DNA of 64,000 nt from Bowmanella yangjiangensis (GTDB taxonomy: Bacteria; Pseudomonadota; Gammaproteobacteria; Enterobacterales; Alteromonadaceae). This document shows positions 31,505 to 39,539 of the stretch, in pieces. The stretch's first letter is position 1. Every line of letters starts with the position of its first letter. The stretch covers positions 62,001 through 126,000 of the forward strand of contig NZ_JAFKCS010000006.1 of the NCBI RefSeq assembly GCF_017255015.1. Reading direction: 5' to 3'. Below the pieces are notes generated by a model. That model did not search any database, was not told the DNA's origin, and saw only the letters and a list, made by a program, of their open reading frames with translations. Made by a program: the position numbers and the translations under genes.

Positions 31505-33271
31505 CTACAAACCGACAGCGACCCCTTCCCTTCTGGGATCGGCGCCGCCAATCAGCTTGCCGTTTTTAATCATAATGCCGTGCAGACCGCTATTAAGTTC
31601 TTGTACTTTGACCTGATGGCCCAGCTTTTCAAATTCGGGTGCTAAGGCTTCCAGAGCACTGTCTTTTTCCAGCGCGGTATAGTCATTACGGTTGGTAATA
31701 CGCGGCAGATTGATGGCCTGTTGAATGTCCAGTTTCCAGTCCAGCACCCCTACCAGAGTCTGTGCCACATAGTCGATAATACGGCTGCCACCGGGGGAGC
31801 CGACCACCAAGTAGAGCGCACCTTGTTTATCAAATACCATAGTCGGACTCATGGCACTGCGCGGGCGCTTGCCAGGCTCAACGCGATTGGCCACCAGGGA
31901 ACGGTTAACCTCAGGCACAAAGGAAAAATCCGTCATCTGGTTATTCAGCAAAAAGCCTTCCACCATCAGTCCTGAGCCAAAGGCCATTTCAATACTGGTG
32001 GTCATAGACAGGGCATTACCCTCTGCATCGACAATAGAAATATGGCTGGTATTAGGCAATTCATAGGCATTATCAGCAGCCAAACGCTGATGCGGGAAAG
32101 GATTACCGGCAAACGCACGCCCCATATCCTGGGCTTTATTGATTAACTCTGCGCGCTCTTTGATATAAGAGCCGCTGATCATCGCCGCCACGGGATGGGG
32201 GAAAAAGTCTGGGTCAGCCGAGAAGGTTTCGCGGTCGGCGAAGGCCAGTCTCGAGGCCTGGGTAAACAAATGCAGCCCCTCAATCTGGTTTGGCGCAAAA
32301 CTGGCCATATCAAAACCTTCCAGCAAACGCAGGATTTGTAAGGTGGCTACCCCGCCAGAGCTGGGCGGGGCCATACCGCAGACCCTGTACTGGCGATATC
32401 CACCACATACCGGGGTGCGTTTTTTGGCTTGATACGCAGCCAGATCCTGGGTCGTCATAGTACCTGGGTTAATACTGGCTTTTTGTACGGCTGCCACTAT
32501 TTTGTCGGCCAGATCCCCCGTATAGAAGGCATCTGCCCCCTTTTGTGCAATAGTATTAAAAGTGCGGGCCAGCGGCAGATTCTTGCGCAAAAAACCGGCC
32601 TTAATGGGCTTACCATCAGGATAAAAATAGGCTTTGCTGGCAATAAACTGTTTTAGACCGGGATGCAGTTCCAATTCGACCAATTTGGCCAAACGAGGTG
32701 AGACTTTAAACCCTTCTTCGGCGGCAATAGTGGCGTCACGAAACAAGCTTATCCAGGGTAATTTGCCATGTTCTTTGTGGGCAGTTTCCAGCGCTCGCAG
32801 TACGCCGGGAACCCCCACGGCGCGGCCTCCCACAATGGCTTCGCGCCAGGGAATAGGCTTGCCGTCTTTGATAAAGTGCGCAGCATTAGTGTCTCGCGGC
32901 GCGGTTTCGCGCCCGTCATAGCTGTAAAGAACTTGTTTTTTGTTATCCCAGTACAGCATAAAGGCACCACCACCAATGCCGGACGATTGTGGCTCAACCA
33001 AGGTCAGCATGGCTTGTACAGCAATGGCGGCGTCAATGGCCGTACCACCTTGCATCAGTACCTTTTTTCCGGCCCAGGCGGCATAAGGATTGGCCGCACT
33101 GACCATAAACTTCTCACCACTGACGGCCGTTTTATTGGCAAATCCGGTGGCAGCTTCAGGCTCTCGGTCTTCTCTTACTTTGTCCTGTGCCACAGCGGGC
33201 CAGGCCAATAAACACCATCCCAATAATAACGCCGCTTTATACAAATCAATTCCCCTCAATGCGCAAATCAC
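31505..33271 (-). CDS. ggt: Gamma-glutamyltransferase, exported
   Basis: The 588-residue precursor has a signal peptide ending near AWPAVA (residue 28). It hydrolyses or transfers the gamma-glutamyl group of glutathione in the periplasm. Self-cleavage should occur before T408 in LPNTSHISIVD, which becomes the nucleophile. Also present are DGRETAPRDTNA (gamma-glutamate binding Arg, residue 121), SMTTSIEMAFGSGLMV, PRSAMSPTMVF and the VVGSPGGSRIID oxyanion loop. Length is normal for the family. It is a single gene with a terminator. Confidence 0.93.
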   Translation of the reverse strand: MICALRGIDLYKAALLLGWCLLAWPAVAQDKVREDREPEAATGFANKTAVSGEKFMVSAANPYAAWAGKKVLMQGGTAIDAAIAVQAMLTLVEPQSSGIGGGAFMLYWDNKKQVLYSYDGRETAPRDTNAAHFIKDGKPIPWREAIVGGRAVGVPGVLRALETAHKEHGKLPWISLFRDATIAAEEGFKVSPRLAKLVELELHPGLKQFIASKAYFYPDGKPIKAGFLRKNLPLARTFNTIAQKGADAFYTGDLADKIVAAVQKASINPGTMTTQDLAAYQAKKRTPVCGGYRQYRVCGMAPPSSGGVATLQILRLLEGFDMASFAPNQIEGLHLFTQASRLAFADRETFSADPDFFPHPVAAMISGSYIKERAELINKAQDMGRAFAGNPFPHQRLAADNAYELPNTSHISIVDAEGNALSMTTSIEMAFGSGLMVEGFLLNNQMTDFSFVPEVNRSLVANRVEPGKRPRSAMSPTMVFDKQGALYLVVGSPGGSRIIDYVAQTLVGVLDWKLDIQQAINLPRITNRNDYTALEKDSALEALAPEFEKLGHQVKVQELNSGLHGIMIKNGKLIGGADPRREGVAVGL

Positions 33272-33327
33272 GCTAATTATGCCAGCAGGCCCCTGGGCCT
33301 GACAAAGCCGCTCGTCTTCTTGTGTGG

Positions 33328-34092
33328 CTAGTTAAAAATGGCCGGATCAGGCTTACGCTTTTGCAAAAATGCCGCAAAAGCTTCCTTGGCTGCTGGTGAA
33401 TCCAGTTGCTGAATAAAGCAGGCCAGCTCCTTACCCATTTGCCGACGGGTCTCGTCGATGTCCCCTCTCATCAATTGCTTGGTCAACGCCAGCGCCTGAC
33501 GGGGTTTAGCTACCAGCTTGGCCAGCACCTTATTGACTTCCTCAGCCAATAGCGGCGTGTCCACAATCTGATTTACCAAGCCATGACGTTTGGCATCTTC
33601 GGCGCCAAAGGCGTCCCCCAGCATCAGCCATTCGGCCGCTTTGGCGTAACCGACCCGCTTGGGTAACAAATAGCTGGAGGCGTACTCTGGTACTAAGCCC
33701 AGGTTGATAAAGGGTAAGGCAAAGCGGCTGTCGGGTGAGCAATAAACTAAATCACAGTGCAGCAATAAGGTGGTACCTATCCCCACCGCCATACCTTGCA
33801 CTTGTGCCACCACAGGTAATGGGCACTCCAGTAAAGCATGCATAAAACGCTCGGTGTCTTTTAGCATGTCGCGACCAGAAAAATCGGCAAAATCGGCCAG
33901 GTCATTACCGGCAGTAAAATCACTGCCGGCCGCGCACAGCAACACTGCTCTAACCGCTGGGTTTTCTTTCACGTCTTCAAGCGCCTGCGCCAATTGCCCA
34001 TACATCTGCGTTGACAGGGCATTTTTCTTATCAGCACGATTTAACTGAATCTTCAGCACATGCTGTTCGTACAACACTTCGATAAAAGACAT
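33328..34092 (-). CDS. Enoyl-CoA hydratase/isomerase family protein
   Basis: The 254-residue protein has the crotonase fold with LNRADKKNALSTQMYGQL near residue 17, an oxyanion stretch GSDFTAGNDLADF near 65 and VQGMAVGIGTTLLLHCDLV near 105. GLVPEYASSYLLPKRVG has Glu at the usual acid position for isomerases/hydratases. The substrate is not clear. The chosen ATG has TGGAGAAAGTA directly upstream. An in-frame TTG start at 34188 would add 32 residues with a CPYC motif, discussed separately. Confidence 0.86.
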   Translation of the reverse strand: MSFIEVLYEQHVLKIQLNRADKKNALSTQMYGQLAQALEDVKENPAVRAVLLCAAGSDFTAGNDLADFADFSGRDMLKDTERFMHALLECPLPVVAQVQGMAVGIGTTLLLHCDLVYCSPDSRFALPFINLGLVPEYASSYLLPKRVGYAKAAEWLMLGDAFGAEDAKRHGLVNQIVDTPLLAEEVNKVLAKLVAKPRQALALTKQLMRGDIDETRRQMGKELACFIQQLDSPAAKEAFAAFLQKRKPDPAIFN

Positions 34093-34268
34093 TACTTTCT
34101 CCAGACGTTTTCGCCACTTTACCAGTCCCCGCGCCTCCCGGGCCAGTTTCTGGCTGATTTTCTTATCGCAATACGGGCACTTGTACAAATCGCAGCCAGC
34201 GCCAATTAGCGTACCTCTTCGCTCCCCGGCACGGTATCATAGTCGCAATACGGAGGATGTAATACCTT

Positions 34269-34862
34269 ATGCCAAGATTACCGCTTCACTTCCAGCACTA
34301 TGCCGGGCCGCTGCTGATCCTGCTGCTGGCTGGCCTGCTATATGGCCTGGAGCCTTGGAGCCAGGAATATCTGCAGTATGACCGACTACTGATTCAAGAT
34401 GGACAGTGGTGGCGTTTGCTCACCGGCCATCTGCTGCACACCAATTTCAACCACCTGCTGCTAAATAGCGCCGGCGTCTTGTTACTCTGGGCGCTGCATG
34501 GCCAGTATTATCAGTACCGCAGCTACCTGATGTTTATGCTGATTTGCGGCCTGGGCTGCAGTCTGGGCTTGTATCTGTTTTCAGTGCAGTTAATCTGGTA
34601 CGTGGGATTATCCGGCGTGCTGCATGGGCTGTTTGCCTGGGGAGCCGCCATGGATATCCGCCATGGTATAAAATCAGGTTGGCTACTCCTCCTCGGTTTA
34701 TGGGTCAAAGTACTTTATGAGCAATGGGTCGGCCCCAGTGCTGAGGTAGCTGAGCTGATCGGCGCGAATGTCGCCATTGATGCCCATTTATTCGGTGCCG
34801 CAACAGGGACTGTACTGGCCTTCCCTGCGCTGTTTCGGCATTTTTCACATAAGGAAAAATGA
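34269..34862 (+). CDS. rrtA: Rhombosortase (GlyGly-CTERM rhomboid protease)
   Basis: The 197-residue protein has six membrane helices and the small rhomboid layout of rhombosortases. It shows WWRLLTGHLLHTNFNHLLLN near residue 47, the nucleophile S115 in YVGLSGVLHGLF and the His H173 in AIDAHLFGAATG. Such enzymes cut proteins that carry a C-terminal GlyGly-CTERM tail, often secreted by the type II system, and add a lipid-like anchor. No GlyGly-CTERM protein is seen in the window. The gene is followed without a gap by a GFA gene. Confidence 0.88.
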   Translation: MPRLPLHFQHYAGPLLILLLAGLLYGLEPWSQEYLQYDRLLIQDGQWWRLLTGHLLHTNFNHLLLNSAGVLLLWALHGQYYQYRSYLMFMLICGLGCSLGLYLFSVQLIWYVGLSGVLHGLFAWGAAMDIRHGIKSGWLLLLGLWVKVLYEQWVGPSAEVAELIGANVAIDAHLFGAATGTVLAFPALFRHFSHKEK

Positions 34863-34863
34863 A

Positions 34864-35280
34864 ATGAAAATTCATGCAGACGGCCGCTGCCTTTGCGGCG
34901 CAGTGACACTAAGTGGCGAAGTAGAAAATAAAGTGGGTGTATGCCATTGCAGTATGTGCAGGCAATGGGTGGGCGGCCCTTTTCTGGCCGTTGATGGCGG
35001 CACGGATCTGACAATCAGCGGCAAGCAATTTGTCGAGCGCTTTGATTCGTCTGATTGGGGGGAACGCGCCTTTTGCAAAAAGTGCGGCAGTGCGCTGTTT
35101 TACCGGTTAAAGCAAAACAATCAGCATATCGTCTCGGCGGGTTTGTTTGGCGACTTGGAGGGGCTAATCCTGGATCATCAAATCTTTATTGATGAAAAAC
35201 CGCATTACTATAGCTTTGCCAACCAGACACACAATATGACGGGTGCAGAAGTCTTTGCTCAGTTTGCTACGCAAGACTGA
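34864..35280 (+). CDS. GFA/CENP-V family zinc protein (second copy in window)
   Basis: The 138-residue protein carries GRCLCGAVTLSG near residue 7, VCHCSMCRQWVGGP near 26 and FCKKCGSALFYRL near 68, the GFA zinc ligands. It shares the CHCSMCR motif with the product at 11388-11795 but differs in the C-terminal half (IDEKPHYYSFANQTHNMTG). The start lies one base past the rhombosortase stop, so the two are co-transcribed. Substrate unknown. Confidence 0.86.
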   Translation: MKIHADGRCLCGAVTLSGEVENKVGVCHCSMCRQWVGGPFLAVDGGTDLTISGKQFVERFDSSDWGERAFCKKCGSALFYRLKQNNQHIVSAGLFGDLEGLILDHQIFIDEKPHYYSFANQTHNMTGAEVFAQFATQD

Positions 35281-35292
35281 GCAAGCTGACCT

Positions 35293-36204
35293 TCAGGCGC
35301 CCAGACGACGGCAGATTTCTTCGCACAACAAATGGCTGTTGAGATTACGGGCAATACTGGCATCGTCCAGCTTGCCCTGCTCTACCACAGACAACCAGTG
35401 CGCCAGCATGGCGTAAAAACCCTTGCTGTGTAACATGGGGGTCCAATCTGCCAGATTGAATTGCAATGCGCGGTTGTTTGACAAGGTTCTCCCCGAGGTA
35501 AAACTGTCAAATTCCAGCGTATGGTTGTCCTGACAAAGCTGGATACGCTCGCAGGTCATGCCAAAGCGCCGGTCCATGCTGGCTTCAAAATCGCGTTCGC
35601 CAACTCGCCACTGACAACGTAAACGGCTCAGTTGCAGGCCCTGAAACTGACTTTGCAGTTGAATATCATCCGGATTAACGTTGCCGTATAGGTTTACCCC
35701 ATCCAGCGCGTGAATAAAATCGTCAAACACAAAAGTGCGCGTATCACCGGGCAGGTTATGCCTGTGCTTTTCCCAGCGCAGAGACTGCAAGTTTTGCAGC
35801 TCAGTCAGTGGGCTGCCGGCTTCCTGCTGCACTATGGGTAAATAGCGGCGGTTAAAGCCAACAAACAACGATGTGCCCTGCTTCGCAGCCAATTCATGCA
35901 GACTTTCGCAATCGGCATAATTGTCACATAGCGGTTTATCCACAAATACCGCCACTTTGCGAGCCAGAAAGTAGCGGGCAATATCAAAATGGCTGGACGT
36001 GGCACTGTGGATCATTACCGCATCCACAGCCGGTAACTGGCGGTAGTCCATGCACGCCTCGGCAACCCCGTACTGCCTGGTCAGCCGCTTTAGTACCTCA
36101 GGGTTGCGACTGCACAGCAGCCAGTCCACTTCGGGCCATTCCTGCAACAGCGGCAAATAGGCTTTTTGGGCGATATCTCCTAACCCAATCAAGGCGATTT
36201 TCAT
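35293..36204 (-). CDS. Gfo/Idh/MocA family oxidoreductase
   Basis: The 303-residue protein begins with a Rossmann fold (KIALIGLGDIAQKAYLPLL). VMIHSATSSHFDIARYFL near residue 70 and VFVDKPLCDNYAD near 92 follow, including the E/D-K-P motif of the family. The C-terminal substrate domain is present but the H-x-x-x-H/D catalytic set is only partly clear (DDFIHALDGVNLYG). It probably oxidises or reduces a sugar-like substrate with NAD(P). Start ATG chosen with AAAGGAGCC upstream. Confidence 0.84.
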   Translation of the reverse strand: MKIALIGLGDIAQKAYLPLLQEWPEVDWLLCSRNPEVLKRLTRQYGVAEACMDYRQLPAVDAVMIHSATSSHFDIARYFLARKVAVFVDKPLCDNYADCESLHELAAKQGTSLFVGFNRRYLPIVQQEAGSPLTELQNLQSLRWEKHRHNLPGDTRTFVFDDFIHALDGVNLYGNVNPDDIQLQSQFQGLQLSRLRCQWRVGERDFEASMDRRFGMTCERIQLCQDNHTLEFDSFTSGRTLSNNRALQFNLADWTPMLHSKGFYAMLAHWLSVVEQGKLDDASIARNLNSHLLCEEICRRLGA

Positions 36205-36262
36205 ATTCTGGCTCCTTTGCCGCGCAAACAACCGCAGCTAAATTACTGTAGCGAAAGCCAAA

Positions 36263-36294
36263 AGAAAAGCCCCGACCAACGGGGCTTTTCTTTA
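36263..36294. terminator. Rho-independent terminator
   Basis: GAAAAGCCCCG and CGGGGCTTTTC flank a short loop. It ends the S9 peptidase gene on the minus strand and can work both ways. Confidence 0.85.
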
Positions 36295-36307
36295 AGTGAC
36301 ACAGCTG

Positions 36308-38794
36308 TTAGTTGAGGTTGTCCTCAAACAACTTATAGATACGACGATACTCATCCAGCCAGGAGCTGGGCTGACGAAAACCGTGCGACTCAACCGGGTA
36401 GATAGCGGTTTCAAAATCGGTTTTCTCCAGTTCAATCAAACGCTGCACCAGGCGCACCACATCAACAAAGAACACGTTGTTATCCACCATAGGTGCGTTA
36501 ATCAGCAGTGGCTTATTCAAGCCTTCTGCATAATAGATTGGCGAGCTGCGCTTATAGGCCAGATCGTCTACTTGCGGGGTGTTCAGAATATTGGCGGTGT
36601 AAGGCGTGTTGTAATAAGCCCAATCAGTCACCGGACGCAGCGCCGCACCACATTGGAACAGCTCAGGGTTGGTAAACAGCGCCATAAAGGTCATAAAGCC
36701 GCCATAAGAGCCGCCATAGGTACAGATACGCTTGGTATCTACGTTGGCATTGGCACCTAACCAGTTAACCCCGTCTTGAAGATCCTGAATTTCCGGGGTC
36801 CCCATCTGACGGTAAATGGCGGTGCGCCAGTCACGGCCGTAGCCCGCGGAAGCACGATAGTCCATATCCATGACCACATAGCCTTGCTGCACCAGCATGC
36901 TGTGGAACATAAATTCACGGAAATAACCTGACCACCCCAAATGGGCGTTTTGCAGATAACCGGCGCCATGGTTAAAGATTACCGCTTTGCGTTTCTGACC
37001 CTGCTGGTAATCCTCGGGTAAGTAAACCTTGGCATACACCGGCAATTGAGAATGGCTGGACGGTACCGGCACCACTTTGGGTGCAACCCAGGGCATGGCT
37101 TTAAAGGCTGCGCTGACAGTATCGGTCAGTTTCACCGGCTTGGCCGCGACCTGCGCCTCCTGCACATATAACTCAGGCGGACGAGTCACCTGGCTGTGGG
37201 TTAGCAGCAGTTTTTGCTCATCCGGGCTAAGCACATATTCATTATCACCACCCATATCGGTGAGGGCTTCAATATCGCCGCTTTGCAGATTCACCCGGTA
37301 AATTTCGTAAATACCAGGATGCTTGATGTTGGCTCTGAAGTAGATGAACTTGTCATCACGGGTCAGCGTCAGCTTGTCGACTTCATAGTCGCCATAGGTC
37401 AGGGCCAACTCTTTGCCGCCCAATTCCTGACGATACAACTGCGCATAGCCCGACTGCTCAGACAGAAAATACAAAGTTTCACTGTGGTTCAGCCAACCAA
37501 AGCTGTTGAAACGGTAGTTTACCCAGGCCTTGTCGTGCAAACGGTGCTGATTCACCAGTTTACCTTTGGCCAGATCTACAGTGGCAATCCAGCGGTCTTT
37601 ATTGTCCCAGGCTTTGAGCATCACAGCCACTTGCTTACCACTGCTGTGCCACTTGATAGCGCTTTCGCTCCAGTACCAGTCGGTAATCAGACCAATATCC
37701 CGCGGCAGGCGGTTTGTTTCGTATTTCTCGCCCTTAGCCTTGGCATTTTCGGCTTTTACCTCGGCCAGTACATCGTCATTGTAGCCAGGTAGGGTTTGAT
37801 AGCTCAGGGCCACCTGGGTACCTTTGCTTAAATCCAGTAACCACAGTTCCTGGGCGCGAGGCTTTGCATCCACCACCATACGCCGCACGGCTTCAGATTT
37901 AATCCGACCGTCTTCGCCAATGTAGTTGGGCATAATGTCGTTATCATCACGACCCGGCTCATCTTTTTCTATGGCCAGTACCAAGCTTTTGCCATCTGGC
38001 GACAGGCTAGCTTCCACCGTGCGATAGTTAGCTGGCAGGTAGAATGGCTCAGGGGTTAAGCTGGCATTTTCAGCCATCAGCGCTTGTTTGTGGTCAAACT
38101 TGGCCTGACGATCCGCACGTTCTTTATTTACGTACTGGATCAATTCCAACTGTTTTTTAGCCAGATAGTCTTTCGGCGCTTCAACAGCTTTAGGCTTGTC
38201 GGCAAACTTCCAACTGGCCAGTTGGCGGGTTAAACCACTGCTAAGATCAATTGCCAGCAAGGCATTGCCTGCTTGATAAGCCAGGCTACCGTTATTCATA
38301 AACATCGGGCGGCTGACGCGCTCGCTGGAGCGAGTAAGCTGTGTCACCTTGCCACTGGATAGGTCTTTAACGAACAAGTTTCCTTCAAATAACCAAGCCG
38401 CCTTACTGGCATCAGCATTAAAAATGCGCTCACCATTGTCCGTCAGGTGACGCTCACCCAGCGGCAGTAAAGCACCGTTGCCACCTTGCTGAACAGAGGT
38501 TTGCCACAAGTCCATCACTGGGCTGCCTTCACGCTTACGGGCATAACGTATGCTCTGACTATCCAGCCCCCAGAACGGGTCCTGCGGGAAGCGTCCCATC
38601 CAATCTGGATCTGCCATGATTTGTTCGAGGCTGATTTTGTCACCCTGGGCAGCCAGCGCCGCTTCGGCCTGAACCGGCTGCGGCAGCGGTTTGTTCTGTA
38701 CTGCAGGACCTGAAGATGTTTGTGAGGTGGTACTGCATGCGCTTAAGCCTGCGCACATAAGCAGCACCAGATAACGTTTTGTCGTCTTGTGCAT
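36308..38794 (-). CDS. S9 family prolyl oligopeptidase-like lipoprotein
   Basis: The 828-residue protein has a lipoprotein signal (LVLLMCAGLSAC, Cys at about residue 20). A beta-propeller part rich in WxxD/S repeats (residues 60-560) precedes an alpha/beta-hydrolase catalytic domain. The triad is S696 in YGGSYGGFMTF, D771 in APMVDNNVFF and H804 in PVESHGFRQ. It resembles dipeptidyl-peptidase IV/acylaminoacyl peptidases and should degrade peptides at the cell envelope. A terminator follows directly. Confidence 0.88.
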   Translation of the reverse strand: MHKTTKRYLVLLMCAGLSACSTTSQTSSGPAVQNKPLPQPVQAEAALAAQGDKISLEQIMADPDWMGRFPQDPFWGLDSQSIRYARKREGSPVMDLWQTSVQQGGNGALLPLGERHLTDNGERIFNADASKAAWLFEGNLFVKDLSSGKVTQLTRSSERVSRPMFMNNGSLAYQAGNALLAIDLSSGLTRQLASWKFADKPKAVEAPKDYLAKKQLELIQYVNKERADRQAKFDHKQALMAENASLTPEPFYLPANYRTVEASLSPDGKSLVLAIEKDEPGRDDNDIMPNYIGEDGRIKSEAVRRMVVDAKPRAQELWLLDLSKGTQVALSYQTLPGYNDDVLAEVKAENAKAKGEKYETNRLPRDIGLITDWYWSESAIKWHSSGKQVAVMLKAWDNKDRWIATVDLAKGKLVNQHRLHDKAWVNYRFNSFGWLNHSETLYFLSEQSGYAQLYRQELGGKELALTYGDYEVDKLTLTRDDKFIYFRANIKHPGIYEIYRVNLQSGDIEALTDMGGDNEYVLSPDEQKLLLTHSQVTRPPELYVQEAQVAAKPVKLTDTVSAAFKAMPWVAPKVVPVPSSHSQLPVYAKVYLPEDYQQGQKRKAVIFNHGAGYLQNAHLGWSGYFREFMFHSMLVQQGYVVMDMDYRASAGYGRDWRTAIYRQMGTPEIQDLQDGVNWLGANANVDTKRICTYGGSYGGFMTFMALFTNPELFQCGAALRPVTDWAYYNTPYTANILNTPQVDDLAYKRSSPIYYAEGLNKPLLINAPMVDNNVFFVDVVRLVQRLIELEKTDFETAIYPVESHGFRQPSSWLDEYRRIYKLFEDNLN

Positions 38795-38952
38795 TGTTAT
38801 AGTGTTCCCGTTTTGCCTGGGGTAATAAACCGATTATTAAATCCTAAAGTGCCGTTTATCGCTACGATAAATGATCTGACTGAAAGACGATGGCGTATTA
38901 TCAGTTCTTGTTATACAACAGATTTTAATATCTCATTTCGATAAGGATCACC

Positions 38953-39498
38953 ATGAAAACGCGTTTGATTGCTTTGTTATTCAGTTTGGTAGCCGGCAGT
39001 GCCATGGCCGACCAATGCCCTGATTTGCTCAAATTTGTTAAGCGCAAACTGAACTCTCAGGAAGAGGTCAACTTGTGTCAGGCCTACCAGGGTAAGACCT
39101 TACTGATTGTGAATACCGCCAGTTATTGCGGTTTCACCCCGCAGTTTGAAGGCCTGGAAAAGCTGTATGCCGATTACAAAGACAAGGGCCTGGTGGTGAT
39201 GGGCTTCCCTTCTCATGATTTTAATCAGGAAGATAACGATGAAGCGAAAACCGCCGAGCTGTGCGAATTAACCTACGGGGTTAAATTCCCTATGTTTGAG
39301 CCGATTGCGGTACGTGGCGATGATGCCGATCCTTTGTATCGGATGCTGGCGAAAAAATCCGGCACTACGCCAAAGTGGAATTTTTATAAGTACTTAGTCA
39401 ACAGCAAAGGGGATGTCGTAGAGTCTTACGGTTCAAGAACCAAACCTCAGGACAAAGATTTTATTCAGACCCTGGAAAAAACCCTGGCTGGTGAATAA
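38953..39498 (+). CDS. Glutathione peroxidase-like protein, exported
   Basis: The 181-residue protein has a signal peptide ending near GSAMA-DQC (residue 19) and the GPx fold with peroxidatic C59 in VNTASYCGFTPQFEGL. KWNFYKYLVN supplies the Trp and Asn of the catalytic site. At the usual F-P-x-N-Q-F site the sequence is FPSHDFNQED, so the catalytic Gln is replaced by Asp. It probably reduces hydrogen or lipid peroxide in the periplasm using a thiol such as thioredoxin or glutathione. Start ATG has AAGGATCACC upstream. Confidence 0.86.
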   Translation: MKTRLIALLFSLVAGSAMADQCPDLLKFVKRKLNSQEEVNLCQAYQGKTLLIVNTASYCGFTPQFEGLEKLYADYKDKGLVVMGFPSHDFNQEDNDEAKTAELCELTYGVKFPMFEPIAVRGDDADPLYRMLAKKSGTTPKWNFYKYLVNSKGDVVESYGSRTKPQDKDFIQTLEKTLAGE

Positions 39499-39504
39499 CA
39501 GCCA

Positions 39505-39536
39505 TTCCCCGGTCAGAATCTGACCGGGGAAGCCTT
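39505..39536. terminator. Perfect 13-bp hairpin between peroxidase and TonB receptor genes
   Basis: TTCCCCGGTCAGA and TCTGACCGGGGAA flank a single A. It lies between two converging genes. There is almost no T tail, so efficiency is uncertain. Confidence 0.7.
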
Positions 39537-39539
39537 TCG

